Source of the DNA: a virus
Virus record (IMG/VR): IMGVR_UViG_3300043570_000958
Coordinates: 1 to 41,593 of that record
Direction: 5' to 3' (one strand)
Length of the DNA stretch: 41,593 nt
This document shows positions 7,467 through 17,348 of the stretch, in pieces. A model generated the notes under the pieces. It had not been told where the DNA came from. It saw nothing but the letters and a program-made list of their open reading frames with translations, and made no database searches. The position numbers were made by a program, and so were the translations under genes. Positions within the stretch are counted from its first letter, which is position 1. Each line of letters begins with the position of its first letter.

Positions 7467-9220
7467 TACCCCTGAAATCCAAAGTCACGTAGTACACTAA
7501 AAGCAGCACTTGATACTTCTTGTCTTGCATTTTCTGTATACTGCCAACGATTATCTTTCTTGAGCGCCTTTTTGAAATCGTATAGGTTCATATCACCTTT
7601 ATCAGTAATTGCCATACGAAGAGTTGGGTCATTGAGGTCAATTTGATTAGGGTCTTGTACTTCAAGAATACTAGCCATTGTCTGACGATATGGTGCATAT
7701 ACCTGATCTAAATTATAACCTTGACCTAATAAATCACGGACATATTGTGGTTGTCCTTGTGCTGCTAGTTTGCGAGCATCTTGTGCTACACGGTTGATAT
7801 CAATAGCACCAGTTGCAATTCCAGCAAGAACTTGCTGTTCATTAGATCCACCAGGAATAATATCTGCTATAGAAAAGCCATTAGCCTTAGCAGCAGATTG
7901 TAATGTCTGGTAATTTTGAAGTGCTTGACCGCTATAACCAGATGTTGCTTGACCAGCAATAGTAGAACCAATAGGTCTAATAGCTGCTGCAATGAGGTCT
8001 GTTGCCATTGCATCATCAATACCTACATTTGTAATATAAAAGTTTTCAGCCGCTTTACGCAAGGCATCTGGATCTGATGCAATACCAGAACCTATAAGAC
8101 GAGCCTTATCAGCAATCTTACGCTCAAGTGTAGAGATTTGCTTTGCATAATCAGTGTTACTTACATCCTGACCAGCCTTTTTTTGATCGTTGTAATTGTA
8201 AAGTTGTATGTAACGGTTTTTGATTTCTTCAGAATTATTTTTATACCAAACATCATCGCGCAGTTCTTTGAGGAACTGCTTTTGTGTCATACCTAACTTT
8301 GGGTCAGAGTATTTCTGAAGCAATCTTTGAAGGCTAGGAACGTTCTTGAATATAGTCTGTGGAATAGAAAAATCTAAATCTGCTGCTGCACCAAGAGCTT
8401 CAGCTTCTTTTTCTGCTGCAGTTGGCAGGGGAGTCTTTGGTGTTTTTGGAGCATTAGGAACTTTTGATTTTCCTGGAGTTGCTGGAATATCTCCAGTTTT
8501 AGCAACTGCTTCTGTTCCACGCTTGGTAGCATCGGCGGGACCTGCAGGTGGAGTAGTAACACCGCTAGCTGGTGGTTCAAAGGTAGCTGCTTTATTTTCA
8601 GCAAGACGAGAAAATGCTAGAGCCTTTGATATTACTGGAGTTCCAGTAGCCTTTGGATATAACTGTGAATACTCTTGGGCTAAAGTATCTAATTTAGATT
8701 TGATTGATGGACCTCTGCCATCATTATCAAGTGGATCTAATAAAACATCATATTGTTTTTTTAGTTTAGCAAACTCAGATTGAATCTTTGGTAAACGATC
8801 TTTAGCAGAAGTTGCGTCTTTCTTACCTTGTTCTTCAGTTACGGTTTCTTCTGCTACACCTGCTTCTTGACGCTTTGTTTCAACTTGAAAATTGAGTGCG
8901 TCGTATTGACCTTTAGCAGTAGCACGTTCTTCTGGAGTTATATTTGGATTTTCTGCTTGATCTTTATAATAAGCAGCATCTTGTTCTAATTGTGGGATAG
9001 AGTTGAGTGCTGAAATCTTTGCAATATTTGCAGCAAATTGTTTATCTTGAACTGGCTTTTTCTTTGGGTCTAACTTTGGAAGTTGATTTACAGTTTGGAT
9101 GAATTTTCCATCCTTCATATAACCAACAAGAGAACCATCAATCTTTGAATATACGTTATCGCGTTTGCCTTTGAGCGTAATTACTTGGCTAACCCAAGTA
9201 TCAGGAGGTTTCTGTGCCAT
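7466..9220 (-). CDS. internal virion / ejection-type protein, 584 aa
   Basis: 584 residues. The N-terminal 55 residues are beta-like (VSQVITLKGKRDNVYSKIDGSLVGYMKDG). A Lys/Glu coiled-coil stretch (about 60-190) and a Pro/Thr/Ala linker (about 215-275) precede a mostly helical C-terminal 300 residues with NFYITNVGIDDAMATDLIAAAI and a Tyr-rich region. No catalytic signature. It overlaps both neighbours by one base and is co-transcribed with them. The linker between two globular regions suggests an extended protein that could span portal and tail; inference. Confidence 0.5.
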   Translation of the reverse strand: MAQKPPDTWVSQVITLKGKRDNVYSKIDGSLVGYMKDGKFIQTVNQLPKLDPKKKPVQDKQFAANIAKISALNSIPQLEQDAAYYKDQAENPNITPEERATAKGQYDALNFQVETKRQEAGVAEETVTEEQGKKDATSAKDRLPKIQSEFAKLKKQYDVLLDPLDNDGRGPSIKSKLDTLAQEYSQLYPKATGTPVISKALAFSRLAENKAATFEPPASGVTTPPAGPADATKRGTEAVAKTGDIPATPGKSKVPNAPKTPKTPLPTAAEKEAEALGAAADLDFSIPQTIFKNVPSLQRLLQKYSDPKLGMTQKQFLKELRDDVWYKNNSEEIKNRYIQLYNYNDQKKAGQDVSNTDYAKQISTLERKIADKARLIGSGIASDPDALRKAAENFYITNVGIDDAMATDLIAAAIRPIGSTIAGQATSGYSGQALQNYQTLQSAAKANGFSIADIIPGGSNEQQVLAGIATGAIDINRVAQDARKLAAQGQPQYVRDLLGQGYNLDQVYAPYRQTMASILEVQDPNQIDLNDPTLRMAITDKGDMNLYDFKKALKKDNRWQYTENARQEVSSAAFSVLRDFGFQG

Positions 9221-9849
9221 TAGCGGAGTCCTCCTAGTTCTTGCATCATCAATGCGTAAGCATCAGTTGCCTTGCTAGTTTGAGCTGCGCCTGTGCGTTC
9301 AATCTTTTCTGTCAAATATTGTTCATTATCCATACCACCTGATTGTAAAAGATTTCCGGCAGAATCGTATGTTTGACGTGTAGGATTCGCTTTTTGTGCA
9401 GCACGCAAATCTTTTTTATATTTTTCAATATCTTTAGGGCTAGCAGAATATCCAGTTAGGTCTTGAAATAATTTATTGATAAGAGCATTTGCTGATGTAT
9501 CATTGATTTGATACGTTTGAATATTTGACTGTGCTCCACCGCCACCACCGATAGAGATTGTTTCCTTTAGAAAGTCATCTCTTCCAATAGGTCGAATTGT
9601 GCTAATTGACATTCGTTCTTGTTCTGCCTTATCAAATGCTTTTTGTAAGGCAGGTGTGTAGACCTCTGTTATTTTGCCTTTGTAAAATCCAGCAGATTTG
9701 AGTAACTTGGAATAACCTACTATGAGTGCAGGATTTTTTGCAACTGAAGTAAGAAAAGTAGTATATTCAGAAACAGCAGAAGGTGTGACTGCTGGAGTTG
9801 CTTGAGGTTGTGCAACCTTTGATCCTGTTACAGGTAAGTTACGACCCAT
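9220..9849 (-). CDS. virion protein with possible peptidoglycan-binding segment
   Basis: 209 residues. Residues about 37-75 read NPALIVGYSKLLKSAGFYKGKITEVYTPALQKAFDKA in short form, resembling the Leu-Gly-Phe-x-Gly-Lys-Ile/Thr-Ala-Phe spacing of peptidoglycan-binding type 1 domains, where a helix pair recognises cell wall. The rest is polar and helical with a Gly5 run at about 98. The similarity is by eye and weak. Located beside the giant virion protein, so a wall-contacting part of the ejection apparatus is plausible. Confidence 0.45.
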   Translation of the reverse strand: MGRNLPVTGSKVAQPQATPAVTPSAVSEYTTFLTSVAKNPALIVGYSKLLKSAGFYKGKITEVYTPALQKAFDKAEQERMSISTIRPIGRDDFLKETISIGGGGGAQSNIQTYQINDTSANALINKLFQDLTGYSASPKDIEKYKKDLRAAQKANPTRQTYDSAGNLLQSGGMDNEQYLTEKIERTGAAQTSKATDAYALMMQELGGLR

Positions 9850-9850
9850 T

Positions 9851-12800
9851 TTATTCTCCTAACAATCTTCCAAAGAGTACATTGTATGCACTAATTGTGT
9901 TCTCATTGTATTGTGAAAGTTCACGCATTTTGATAATAGTTTCATCTTTATTCATCTGAGATAAAAATTGACTACGACCAAATTGGTCTAATTCTGCTTT
10001 AGATGATTTATATGTTTCATACAAATCTGTCATTTTACGAAGTGCTTGTGCTGTTCCTCTATCTGCCTTATCAGCTTGCTTTGAATCAAGCATTGCCTTG
10101 AGGTCGTTATAAGCATTGATACGATCAATTGCCTTCTTGCCACCTTGCGCTAGTTCTTCTTGAACTAATGGTCGGCCTGCTTTGAAGATTGTTGCCCAAG
10201 AAGTAAATTCTTGACGCAATTGTGTACGTTCAAAATCTGTTCCTGCAGTTTCAAGGCCAACTTCATATTGAGTCTTCTTGTCATAGTAACTTTGCATATC
10301 TGCAGCAGTTTGTACCTCACGAAGGAAGTCAGTTACTGTTTTGTTGCTACGAAGACCCATATCGGTCATAGTCTTATAGGCATCCCAAGAGTATCCAGCC
10401 TTGTGAGGTATCAAGAAGGTTGCACCTTGTTTGAAATCTTTGAACAGTTGTTGATTCTGCTCTACAAAATCACCAGATTCTTTGGCATATCTAAAATATG
10501 AAACAGTTGTACGATCTGATTCTGAAATTGTAAATGGAATCTGGTCTGGATAACGCTTTACCCATTCTTTCATAGCGCTATCGTAATCACCAGTTTTATC
10601 TAAGATTCCATACCATACCTGTTTGAAGGATGCTTCTCCATTACCACGTACCCAATCAGCCATCTCAGACTTTAGTTGTACTTGTGGTGAGGCTGGAGCA
10701 GTAAAACCATAGAAAACACGAAGACCAAGAATAGAAAGTGTAGTGTTCTTCAACTTTATACGATAGTCTTCAAGTTCTTTAGAAGTAAATGGGATTGGAG
10801 TTCCATCTTGTGCAAACTTTTGTTCAAGTCCGTGTCCATTTGCTTCAAGATATGTCATAGATTTACGCATAGCTGATGCGTATTGTCCATCACGTTCATC
10901 TTTATTCATTGCTGAATAAATTCTATTGATATGTGCTGGCAAAAATGCTGAAACCATTGGTTGGTCTTCTGCATACTTACCTAAAAATGTAGTTGTAATC
11001 CGATCTGCTAGACCTGGATTGAATATATCTACTAAGTTTGATGCAACTTTTATAGAAAAGCCAGATAAAGGACCAGCAAGTGTTGGAACTGCTGAATCTG
11101 GGTTCAGTGAAGGTGTCAACATCTTTAGTTTTGCACCAAATTGCACCGGAAAGGGAACCTTGAACTCTGCTGGTACGCCAAATGCTTGCATTGTGGCTTG
11201 AACTGCTCGGTAAACATATTGTGTTCCAGGATAGATGAAGTATGGTTCACCTTGATCGTCATACTGAACCCAACCTGAGTGCGTAATTCCTTCATAAGTA
11301 AGAGAAGCACGTGCTATGGACTCTGGGTTGTATCTAATACCACGATACATACGACGATAGAAATCTTCAGTGGCACGATAGAAACGAGCAAAGTTGCGAC
11401 CAGTAAATGCAAGTTGACTTTGAACTAAAGGATTATCAACATAGGCAAGTGTTTGAGCAGCAGCACGTTCTTCAACAATTTCTGCTAACTTGTATCTTGC
11501 GTTGAGTGTTGCTCGCTCAATTGCCTTAGGAGCAGTAACGCCCTTCAAGTAAGAAGCAATAAAGGCTTCTTCAAATCCAGTGCTCTTGAACTCTTTGCGA
11601 ATCTTTATCATCTCTTGCAAGACCATAGGCTCGCGTGAGAAACGCGCATTGGCATTTCCTAGCCAATCCCATCCCCATTCCATAATGGATGTGGTGTAGT
11701 TTCCGGTATCGGATATAGCTACCAGTTGTGGGCCAAGAATATATTGCGGTGCATCTGCTGCATTAGCTGGCAAGTCATCTAGTGAAATTTTACCAGTGAT
11801 TTTATATTGCCCAGTTGTTGGATCTAGTTCACGAACTTTACTAAGCAAATCTAAATTGATGGTCTTTCCATCTTGCTTTACAAAAAGTTGCTTTGCAGCA
11901 GCAACAATATTTTCAGCGTGTTTATCTCTAGTAATTCCATTTTCTTCTAAACGAAATGATTTGACAAGTTTTTCATTCTTTGAGTCATTGAGCCAATCAA
12001 GAACTTTAGAAATTGCAACTTTTTCATTATCAAGATTAGCAACTGCAATACCACCCAATTTATCATTTGAGTAATATCCAATACGCATAGCCCAAGCAAT
12101 TGAAGACGCAGTATCTGCAAGTGGTGCTTGTTGCTTTAGACCTTTAGCGCCTTTAGCACGACCAAATGCTTTTGGTAAATCATAACCAAGAGCTGCTGTT
12201 CTAACATTATACTTGCGAGTAAAATTGAGTGTACGTGTATAAGCATCAATACCAGTAAAGGAGTTTTTTCCACCTTCAACAATATCCATTAGTGCATTAT
12301 CTAAATCACCAAACCTGATTTGTTCTGCAAGTGCTTCACGATCCGCTTTAGTAAATTTACCAAGACCAACTTTTTCATAAAAGCGAGCCATCTTGCCTTC
12401 ATTGAGAGCACGTGCTGTAATTTCACGAATTGCTTTCAAATCACCATCTGCAGCTTTGACTTCTGCTCCATAGGCTTTAGCTTCTTTTTTATTGATAAAG
12501 CGTAAAACTCCACCTAGTGGATCTTGTGCTATCTTTTCAGCTTTGGTTAGACCTTCTTCAAGTCCTTTAGCAGTACGAAAACGTGTTGAAAGGCCACGAG
12601 CCTTGACAAGGCCCCAAGGAGATTCACCAATTGCAAGGTGAACCATCAAATCTTCTGCTGCATTACGAATAGCATACCTAGGACCAGCAAGAGTTGCAAA
12701 TGACCAAGCACTAGTCATTTTATCTACCCAACCAGAGTGGGCAATACCTAAGACACTTCCAATAATACCGCTACGAGCTGATAAACGGTCAATATCTTTG

Positions 12801-14521
12801 ATGCTTAGCGTAGTAACAAAGTCTGACAAATCAGAAAGAATAAGAGCAACAGATTCACCATTAGGTAGTCTGGAAGGATTATATCCATCAACATCTAATG
12901 CAAATAGTGCTTCATTTTTGCCTGCTAAAGCACGACCAATAGGTTGTCCTTCTTTGGTAACATTGATACCGCGAATATCTGCAATACTGGATTGAAGACC
13001 ATAAAAGATTTCTTTCTTTAGGCCAACCTCAGCATCGTCAAATGTTTGTGCTAACAACTTAGCATCGTTGCGAGGTAATATCATACGAGCATATAGATAA
13101 ACTTTTTGAGCAGAATCTTTAGCCGTAACTTCTAATGACTCGTTATCAAAGATAGGCACACGTTCAAACTTGGCTTTCATACGATCAATACGATATTGAA
13201 TCTGAGCCATAGAAAAACGAGCCATACCTTTAGTGTCATACTTTGGCTTGATAGCGCTAACTATTGCAGCGCGGTTATTGATTATGGTATCTGCAATTCC
13301 ATCATCAGTTGCTGCTCCACCAAAGAACTTATCGTCTACAAACTTAGAACCCATATAATCTATATTGAAAACTTTATTAGCAGTCGTTGCTGTTTTGATA
13401 CGCAATTGACGAGCAGCGTCAAGGCGTGGAACCATAACACGCTTGCGACCAATCTGGCCTTTCATCATTTCTTCTACTTGCTTTGCATTGAGAAAGAAAG
13501 CCTTAGCAGTACTAGCATCTTTGATAGGAGCATCAATATTGATAAAAGATTTTATAACTGCGTCACCAAATTCAGGTGCTGTAATTGCTAGTTGCTTCTT
13601 TGCTGCAACTGCTGCAATTTTGTCACCAGATGCAACAGCTTCACGATACTTAGTGAGTTGTTGTCCATAGGTATTCCAGAAGTTTGCTACTTGTGGACGA
13701 GCAAATACTTCTTCTACTTTACCGCCACCAACTACTACATCTAATGAATAGCGTGCAATGTCAAGAGCTTTCTTTATTTTGCCTACAAAAAGTAATGGGT
13801 CTGCATAAACACGATAGGCCGCATCTACTGCACCTGATAGTGTCTTGTACATAAAACCATTTTTGACAAGATCACCTGGAGTGATAGCGTCAATAACATT
13901 TGCAAATTGGCGACCAGGGGAATACTTTGCAGCGTTTACTTCATCTAAAGCGTCATTGAATAATGGGTCATTCTTTTGAGCCGCTAATGCAGCAATTGCT
14001 TTTTCGTCTTCGCTACCAGTGGCTGCTATTTGACTTAGTTTTTCACCTGCTGCAACACGTAGTGCAACATCAATGCGTACACTGCCATAGCGTTTCTTGG
14101 CAGTTTCAATACGATTCTGATTGAATACTTTATCGCCTTTATCGTTTGCAATATCCCAAGCGTTACCAGCACCAAATGGTGACTTACCTTCAGTTACTGC
14201 AATAGCGCCAGTACGATAGAGACGTGTTGCTAAATCTGATCCTTCTATAGCAAGACCAAACAAACCACCAATACTATAATGCCAAGCAGTACCTAGCCAA
14301 CCACGAGCAGGTTTGGTTGCAGGATCTTCTTGACCGGCAACTCTTACTAGAGCTGCCTGTTGTTCAGGAGTTTTTGAAGCATAAGCCTGTTGTGCTACAT
14401 TTTGTGGCAAGTTTGAAAGTTCACGATGGACTGATAATGTTTTGCTAAGTGCATCCATTTGTTTTAGTTCTTCAGGAGATACTCCTGCGGCAAGGGCTGC
14501 AGCTTTTAGTCTATCTGCCAT
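9851..14521 (-). CDS. giant virion protein, 1556 aa (probable ejection protein)
   Basis: The longest gene here, from the ATG at 14521 overlapping the upstream stop (TGATG). No signal peptide; soluble, Lys/Ala-rich and helical. I find no transglycosylase, polymerase or ADP-ribosyltransferase motif by eye. Recognisable stretches are WSFATLAGPRYAIRNAAEDL (about 605-625), and near 1050-1130 an aromatic Arg-rich region (NFARFYRATEDFYRRMYRG, then GWVQYDDQGEPYFIYPG) of the type seen in large polyvalent phage proteins. The size, the place between portal and scaffold, and the absence of a tape measure suggest a capsid-internal protein that enters the host with the DNA, as gp16-like proteins do in T7-like phages. 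Function unproven. Confidence 0.6.
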   Translation of the reverse strand: MADRLKAAALAAGVSPEELKQMDALSKTLSVHRELSNLPQNVAQQAYASKTPEQQAALVRVAGQEDPATKPARGWLGTAWHYSIGGLFGLAIEGSDLATRLYRTGAIAVTEGKSPFGAGNAWDIANDKGDKVFNQNRIETAKKRYGSVRIDVALRVAAGEKLSQIAATGSEDEKAIAALAAQKNDPLFNDALDEVNAAKYSPGRQFANVIDAITPGDLVKNGFMYKTLSGAVDAAYRVYADPLLFVGKIKKALDIARYSLDVVVGGGKVEEVFARPQVANFWNTYGQQLTKYREAVASGDKIAAVAAKKQLAITAPEFGDAVIKSFINIDAPIKDASTAKAFFLNAKQVEEMMKGQIGRKRVMVPRLDAARQLRIKTATTANKVFNIDYMGSKFVDDKFFGGAATDDGIADTIINNRAAIVSAIKPKYDTKGMARFSMAQIQYRIDRMKAKFERVPIFDNESLEVTAKDSAQKVYLYARMILPRNDAKLLAQTFDDAEVGLKKEIFYGLQSSIADIRGINVTKEGQPIGRALAGKNEALFALDVDGYNPSRLPNGESVALILSDLSDFVTTLSIKDIDRLSARSGIIGSVLGIAHSGWVDKMTSAWSFATLAGPRYAIRNAAEDLMVHLAIGESPWGLVKARGLSTRFRTAKGLEEGLTKAEKIAQDPLGGVLRFINKKEAKAYGAEVKAADGDLKAIREITARALNEGKMARFYEKVGLGKFTKADREALAEQIRFGDLDNALMDIVEGGKNSFTGIDAYTRTLNFTRKYNVRTAALGYDLPKAFGRAKGAKGLKQQAPLADTASSIAWAMRIGYYSNDKLGGIAVANLDNEKVAISKVLDWLNDSKNEKLVKSFRLEENGITRDKHAENIVAAAKQLFVKQDGKTINLDLLSKVRELDPTTGQYKITGKISLDDLPANAADAPQYILGPQLVAISDTGNYTTSIMEWGWDWLGNANARFSREPMVLQEMIKIRKEFKSTGFEEAFIASYLKGVTAPKAIERATLNARYKLAEIVEERAAAQTLAYVDNPLVQSQLAFTGRNFARFYRATEDFYRRMYRGIRYNPESIARASLTYEGITHSGWVQYDDQGEPYFIYPGTQYVYRAVQATMQAFGVPAEFKVPFPVQFGAKLKMLTPSLNPDSAVPTLAGPLSGFSIKVASNLVDIFNPGLADRITTTFLGKYAEDQPMVSAFLPAHINRIYSAMNKDERDGQYASAMRKSMTYLEANGHGLEQKFAQDGTPIPFTSKELEDYRIKLKNTTLSILGLRVFYGFTAPASPQVQLKSEMADWVRGNGEASFKQVWYGILDKTGDYDSAMKEWVKRYPDQIPFTISESDRTTVSYFRYAKESGDFVEQNQQLFKDFKQGATFLIPHKAGYSWDAYKTMTDMGLRSNKTVTDFLREVQTAADMQSYYDKKTQYEVGLETAGTDFERTQLRQEFTSWATIFKAGRPLVQEELAQGGKKAIDRINAYNDLKAMLDSKQADKADRGTAQALRKMTDLYETYKSSKAELDQFGRSQFLSQMNKDETIIKMRELSQYNENTISAYNVLFGRLLGE

Positions 14522-14895
14522 CAATCACCATTAGCTAATGCTTGTTGGTACAGGATTGCTATAGATCCATCAGTATCAAATGGAAGCAGTTTTGCTAAAG
14601 TATCCGAAGTCTTTACTACCGTTTTATTCATCATTAGTGCGGATGAACCAGCACCAGGACCAATATCAATTCCTTGAGTAATTGGAGTATTTGGTTGTTG
14701 CGTTTCTGCGTATAAACCAACTAATGGTTCTACTTTTACATCTGGTGTCTTAGCAAGATTTGCGCCAGATAAAATTTCTGCTGTTTCCTTGCCTTCGCCA
14801 TAGGCGATAGAACCCATTTGTAGGTTATCAGTGCGTGTGGAATATTTTCCTGGACCTGGTGGACCGGCAAGTGGATTCATTGGTGCAGTCGTCAC
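14521..14895 (-). CDS. 124-residue hypothetical protein, GTG start
   Basis: The GTG at 14895 overlaps the preceding stop (GTGA) and is preceded by GAGGAGGACAA, a strong ribosome site; the longer frame to 14940 has none. The N-terminus is Pro/Gly-rich (TTAPMNPLAGPPGPGKYSTRTDN), the remainder polar with a short helix at the end. Co-transcribed with the giant virion protein. Could be a small structural or assembly factor; unknown. Confidence 0.6.
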   Translation of the reverse strand: MTTAPMNPLAGPPGPGKYSTRTDNLQMGSIAYGEGKETAEILSGANLAKTPDVKVEPLVGLYAETQQPNTPITQGIDIGPGAGSSALMMNKTVVKTSDTLAKLLPFDTDGSIAILYQQALANGD

Positions 14896-15104
14896 TTGTC
14901 CTCCTCTAATGTTTCTAAATCTGTGACCATATCTTCCCACGCTTTATTAGTCTTAGACTTGTGGTTGGAATGGTAAATGGAAAGTTCTAGTAGTTCACCT
15001 GTCAAGGTTTCAAAAACTCTAGCAATATTATTTATAAATCCTACAAATATAACAACGAAATCTAAAAGACGTACTGGACGAGACATATAACCATCATCTT
15101 CCAT
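14892..15104 (-). CDS. 70-residue protein with one hydrophobic segment
   Basis: Two possible starts, 15104 or 15086 (MSRPVRLLDF); the second has GGAAGA at good spacing. Residues about 12-30 are hydrophobic (RLLDFVVIFVGFINNIARVF), amphipathic rather than a clear membrane span. The C-terminus is charged (LETLEEDK). Unknown function in the head operon. Confidence 0.6.
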   Translation of the reverse strand: MEDDGYMSRPVRLLDFVVIFVGFINNIARVFETLTGELLELSIYHSNHKSKTNKAWEDMVTDLETLEEDK

Positions 15105-15133
15105 AGTCCAGTACGCCTTTCAAATAAAAACAT

Positions 15134-15277
15134 TTATCCCTTTTTTACTGCTGTACCTTTACGACCTGCTGGCATCATTGATGGTACAACCTTGCCTGGA
15201 CCTGCTGGCTTGGAGGTATCCTTCTTGCCTTCAACTGGCATTGACATTGGTGCTGCTGCACGTGATCCTTTATTCAT
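15134..15277 (-). CDS. 47-residue Pro/Lys-rich miniprotein
   Basis: ATG at 15277 with an ideal AAAGGAGGTG ribosome site, stop TAA at 15136-15134. The sequence is basic and Met/Pro/Ala-rich (MNKGSRAAAPMSMPVEGKKD, then two PAGxxK-like turns), probably disordered. It lies between portal and the next structural gene. Function unknown, but the strong ribosome site makes it a confident gene. Confidence 0.65.
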   Translation of the reverse strand: MNKGSRAAAPMSMPVEGKKDTSKPAGPGKVVPSMMPAGRKGTAVKKG

Positions 15278-15294
15278 ATTTACACCTCCTTTAT

Positions 15295-17046
15295 TTATGC
15301 TGCGCCGGATATACCAGCTAGTAGTTGGGCTATATCGGGTTTTTGACCAGCAGCAGGGGCCTGACCAGCTTGTTCTTGTGGAGGTTGCTGCGAGGCAGGA
15401 GCGGGGGCCACACCTGCTGCTGGAAGTTGTTGTTCCATTCCAGGTGCCATAGGTGGCGCGGCTGGTGGAGCTGGAGGCATAAATGCCTTTTCAATAATGT
15501 TTTCTAACGCTTGTCCTTTTTGGCGCCCTTGGATAACAGTTGCGATGCGACTGATAATTTCTGAAGGGTCTTGACCTTGCGCCGCGAGAGCCGGTATCGC
15601 CTGTGCATACTGTGCAACAGCAACACGCAAAGAATCGCGCATCTCTTCAATATCAACACGTTGTTCCTCCTGAGTTACATTGAGGTCCATTGGAATCTCA
15701 CGACGTACATAGTCGCGGGAAACAAGTTTGTCTGAACGCATTTGTAGTAATGCAATGATGGCGCGGTTAGGGTCCATACCAGACATAATTCCGTAGCGAA
15801 CATCTACTCCATACTCGCCCTTGATATCACGAGATGGGGTGTACTTGAGTACATAAGGTGTACCGTCATCGGTTCCCTTGATAGTCTTTGGAATACCACC
15901 AAATACTTTTTCATCTGCTTCAAAGCAAAGGGATGTAAGTTCAGTAAAGAGTCTAGCAAACTGTGCCTGTGCTGCCTTGATCTGTGTGTCAAAGCCTGCT
16001 TGTAGGGCTTGTACGCCACGACCTGTGACAACGGATGCGTCAATGTTGCCTGAACGAGATTCAGGATAGCGAGCACCCATACGAAGTTCACGCTCTAGTA
16101 CACCGGACTCAGTAAAGACTCCAGGTGGTAGTTCTAGTGGAACTCTGCGGATACCTTGTGGGTTAGCAGAGCGCATAATGGCATCTGGCCCAAGGGCTAA
16201 CTCTTGCACATCTTGTGGGATAGCAATAGGTGCTTGAATAGATTTTTCTGCTGCTTGAATCTGCAAGATAGCAAAGCGAGCACGAGCGAGTTGTACTGAG
16301 AGTACATCATCGAACTGACCACGAGCTTCACCGTCTAGGGATGAACGCATAACAGTACGGGCCATACACTTGCCAAGAACGTTTGGAGTATTAGATAGAA
16401 CTAGATTCTTACGCTCTGGTAAGTAGAGCAAGTCTTGATCCTTGTCGTGGTACTTGACCATTGAGACATAAGGTGAGCCTAATAAGTAGTTATTTCTACC
16501 AAGGATTTGCTCGTAGAACTCTGGGTATTGCGCTGCTAGAGTCTCAGTATCGCTAATGATTACCTGTGTAACAGATAAGGTGCGACCATAGCGGTCTAGT
16601 TCTGGATAAATACCAAATGGGTTGAGCATACGGATACGTGGGTTGTTATCATCGTAGTCCATCTCGACCATACCAACACACATACCATAGGTGTTATACC
16701 AGTCAGCGCCGGTATACATCTGCAATTGTAGGTCAGAGTTTGAGATATAAAAATTGGCAATACGAGTTCTAGTATCTGCTGCCTTGCGTGCAGTATCGGA
16801 AACCATATTAGTTGCTGAACAGTTGAAGGATGGCAGTGGTGCCATCGCTTCTGCTAGGTCGCGTGCTGCTACGTCAATGAAGTTTGCAACGAGAGGCTTA
16901 GGATAGTCCTCGGAGAACATAGAAGGAAATACCTTTGAGATATCTCCTTGACGTACCGAAAGCACGTCGCGCATACGCTGGTCACGCGCTGCTGACCGTG
17001 TGCGTAACCGCGATAGTTTCGCGTCAACTTCTTTGACTGATAACAA
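15295..17046 (-). CDS. portal protein
   Basis: 583 residues starting at TTG 17046, preceded by AGGAAACCAA. Second gene block after terminase, as expected. The N-terminal 60 residues are helical and Arg-rich. The middle has WYNTYGMCVGMVEMDYDDNNPRIRMLNPFGIYP in segments, typical of the portal wing, where capsid-vertex subunits carry beta strands. Then follow a long central helix and clip/stem region (about 265-400) and a Pro/Ala/Gln-rich disordered tail (about 505-570). Portals form the dodecameric ring through which DNA is pumped by terminase and to which the tail attaches. Length is within the usual 450-700 range. Confidence 0.85.
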   Translation of the reverse strand: MLSVKEVDAKLSRLRTRSAARDQRMRDVLSVRQGDISKVFPSMFSEDYPKPLVANFIDVAARDLAEAMAPLPSFNCSATNMVSDTARKAADTRTRIANFYISNSDLQLQMYTGADWYNTYGMCVGMVEMDYDDNNPRIRMLNPFGIYPELDRYGRTLSVTQVIISDTETLAAQYPEFYEQILGRNNYLLGSPYVSMVKYHDKDQDLLYLPERKNLVLSNTPNVLGKCMARTVMRSSLDGEARGQFDDVLSVQLARARFAILQIQAAEKSIQAPIAIPQDVQELALGPDAIMRSANPQGIRRVPLELPPGVFTESGVLERELRMGARYPESRSGNIDASVVTGRGVQALQAGFDTQIKAAQAQFARLFTELTSLCFEADEKVFGGIPKTIKGTDDGTPYVLKYTPSRDIKGEYGVDVRYGIMSGMDPNRAIIALLQMRSDKLVSRDYVRREIPMDLNVTQEEQRVDIEEMRDSLRVAVAQYAQAIPALAAQGQDPSEIISRIATVIQGRQKGQALENIIEKAFMPPAPPAAPPMAPGMEQQLPAAGVAPAPASQQPPQEQAGQAPAAGQKPDIAQLLAGISGAA

Positions 17047-17072
17047 TTGGTTTCCTATCGGTTATTATAAAA

Positions 17073-17348
17073 TTATCTATTTTGGTTATTGAACAAACCG
17101 CCACCAGAGCCGCGCCCACCAAGACTACCGCCACGCGATATTGAACGTGTACCAGTTGCACGTGATGTGGCACGTGATACTTTAGGTGTGCTACGTTTTT
17201 TTAGAGTTTCTTTTATTGCTGCATTTAGTTTTTGTTTTTCTGCAATCTTCATTGCTTCGGCTTGGATAGCCTTATTTTTGGCGCGAGATTCAGCAATAAG
17301 TTTTTTTTGATTTGCTGCTGATTCTGGAGTTAGTTTTCCTCGGCCCAT
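17073..17348 (-). CDS. 91-residue basic, Gly/Ser-tailed protein
   Basis: N-terminal two-thirds helical and Lys-rich (NQKKLIAESRAKNKAIQAEAMKIAEKQ); C-terminal third disordered with Ser/Arg/Gly repeats (SRATSRATGTRSISRGGSLGG). Overlaps the next upstream gene by one base. Located between terminase and portal, which suggests a packaging-related nucleic-acid binder; no family recognised. Confidence 0.6.
   Translation of the reverse strand: MGRGKLTPESAANQKKLIAESRAKNKAIQAEAMKIAEKQKLNAAIKETLKKRSTPKVSRATSRATGTRSISRGGSLGGRGSGGGLFNNQNR

Noticed and set aside
13196-13591. 131-codon plus-strand frame inside the giant virion gene
   Set aside because: Antisense to a clear gene, Cys/Ser-rich translation without a recognisable domain or ribosome site.
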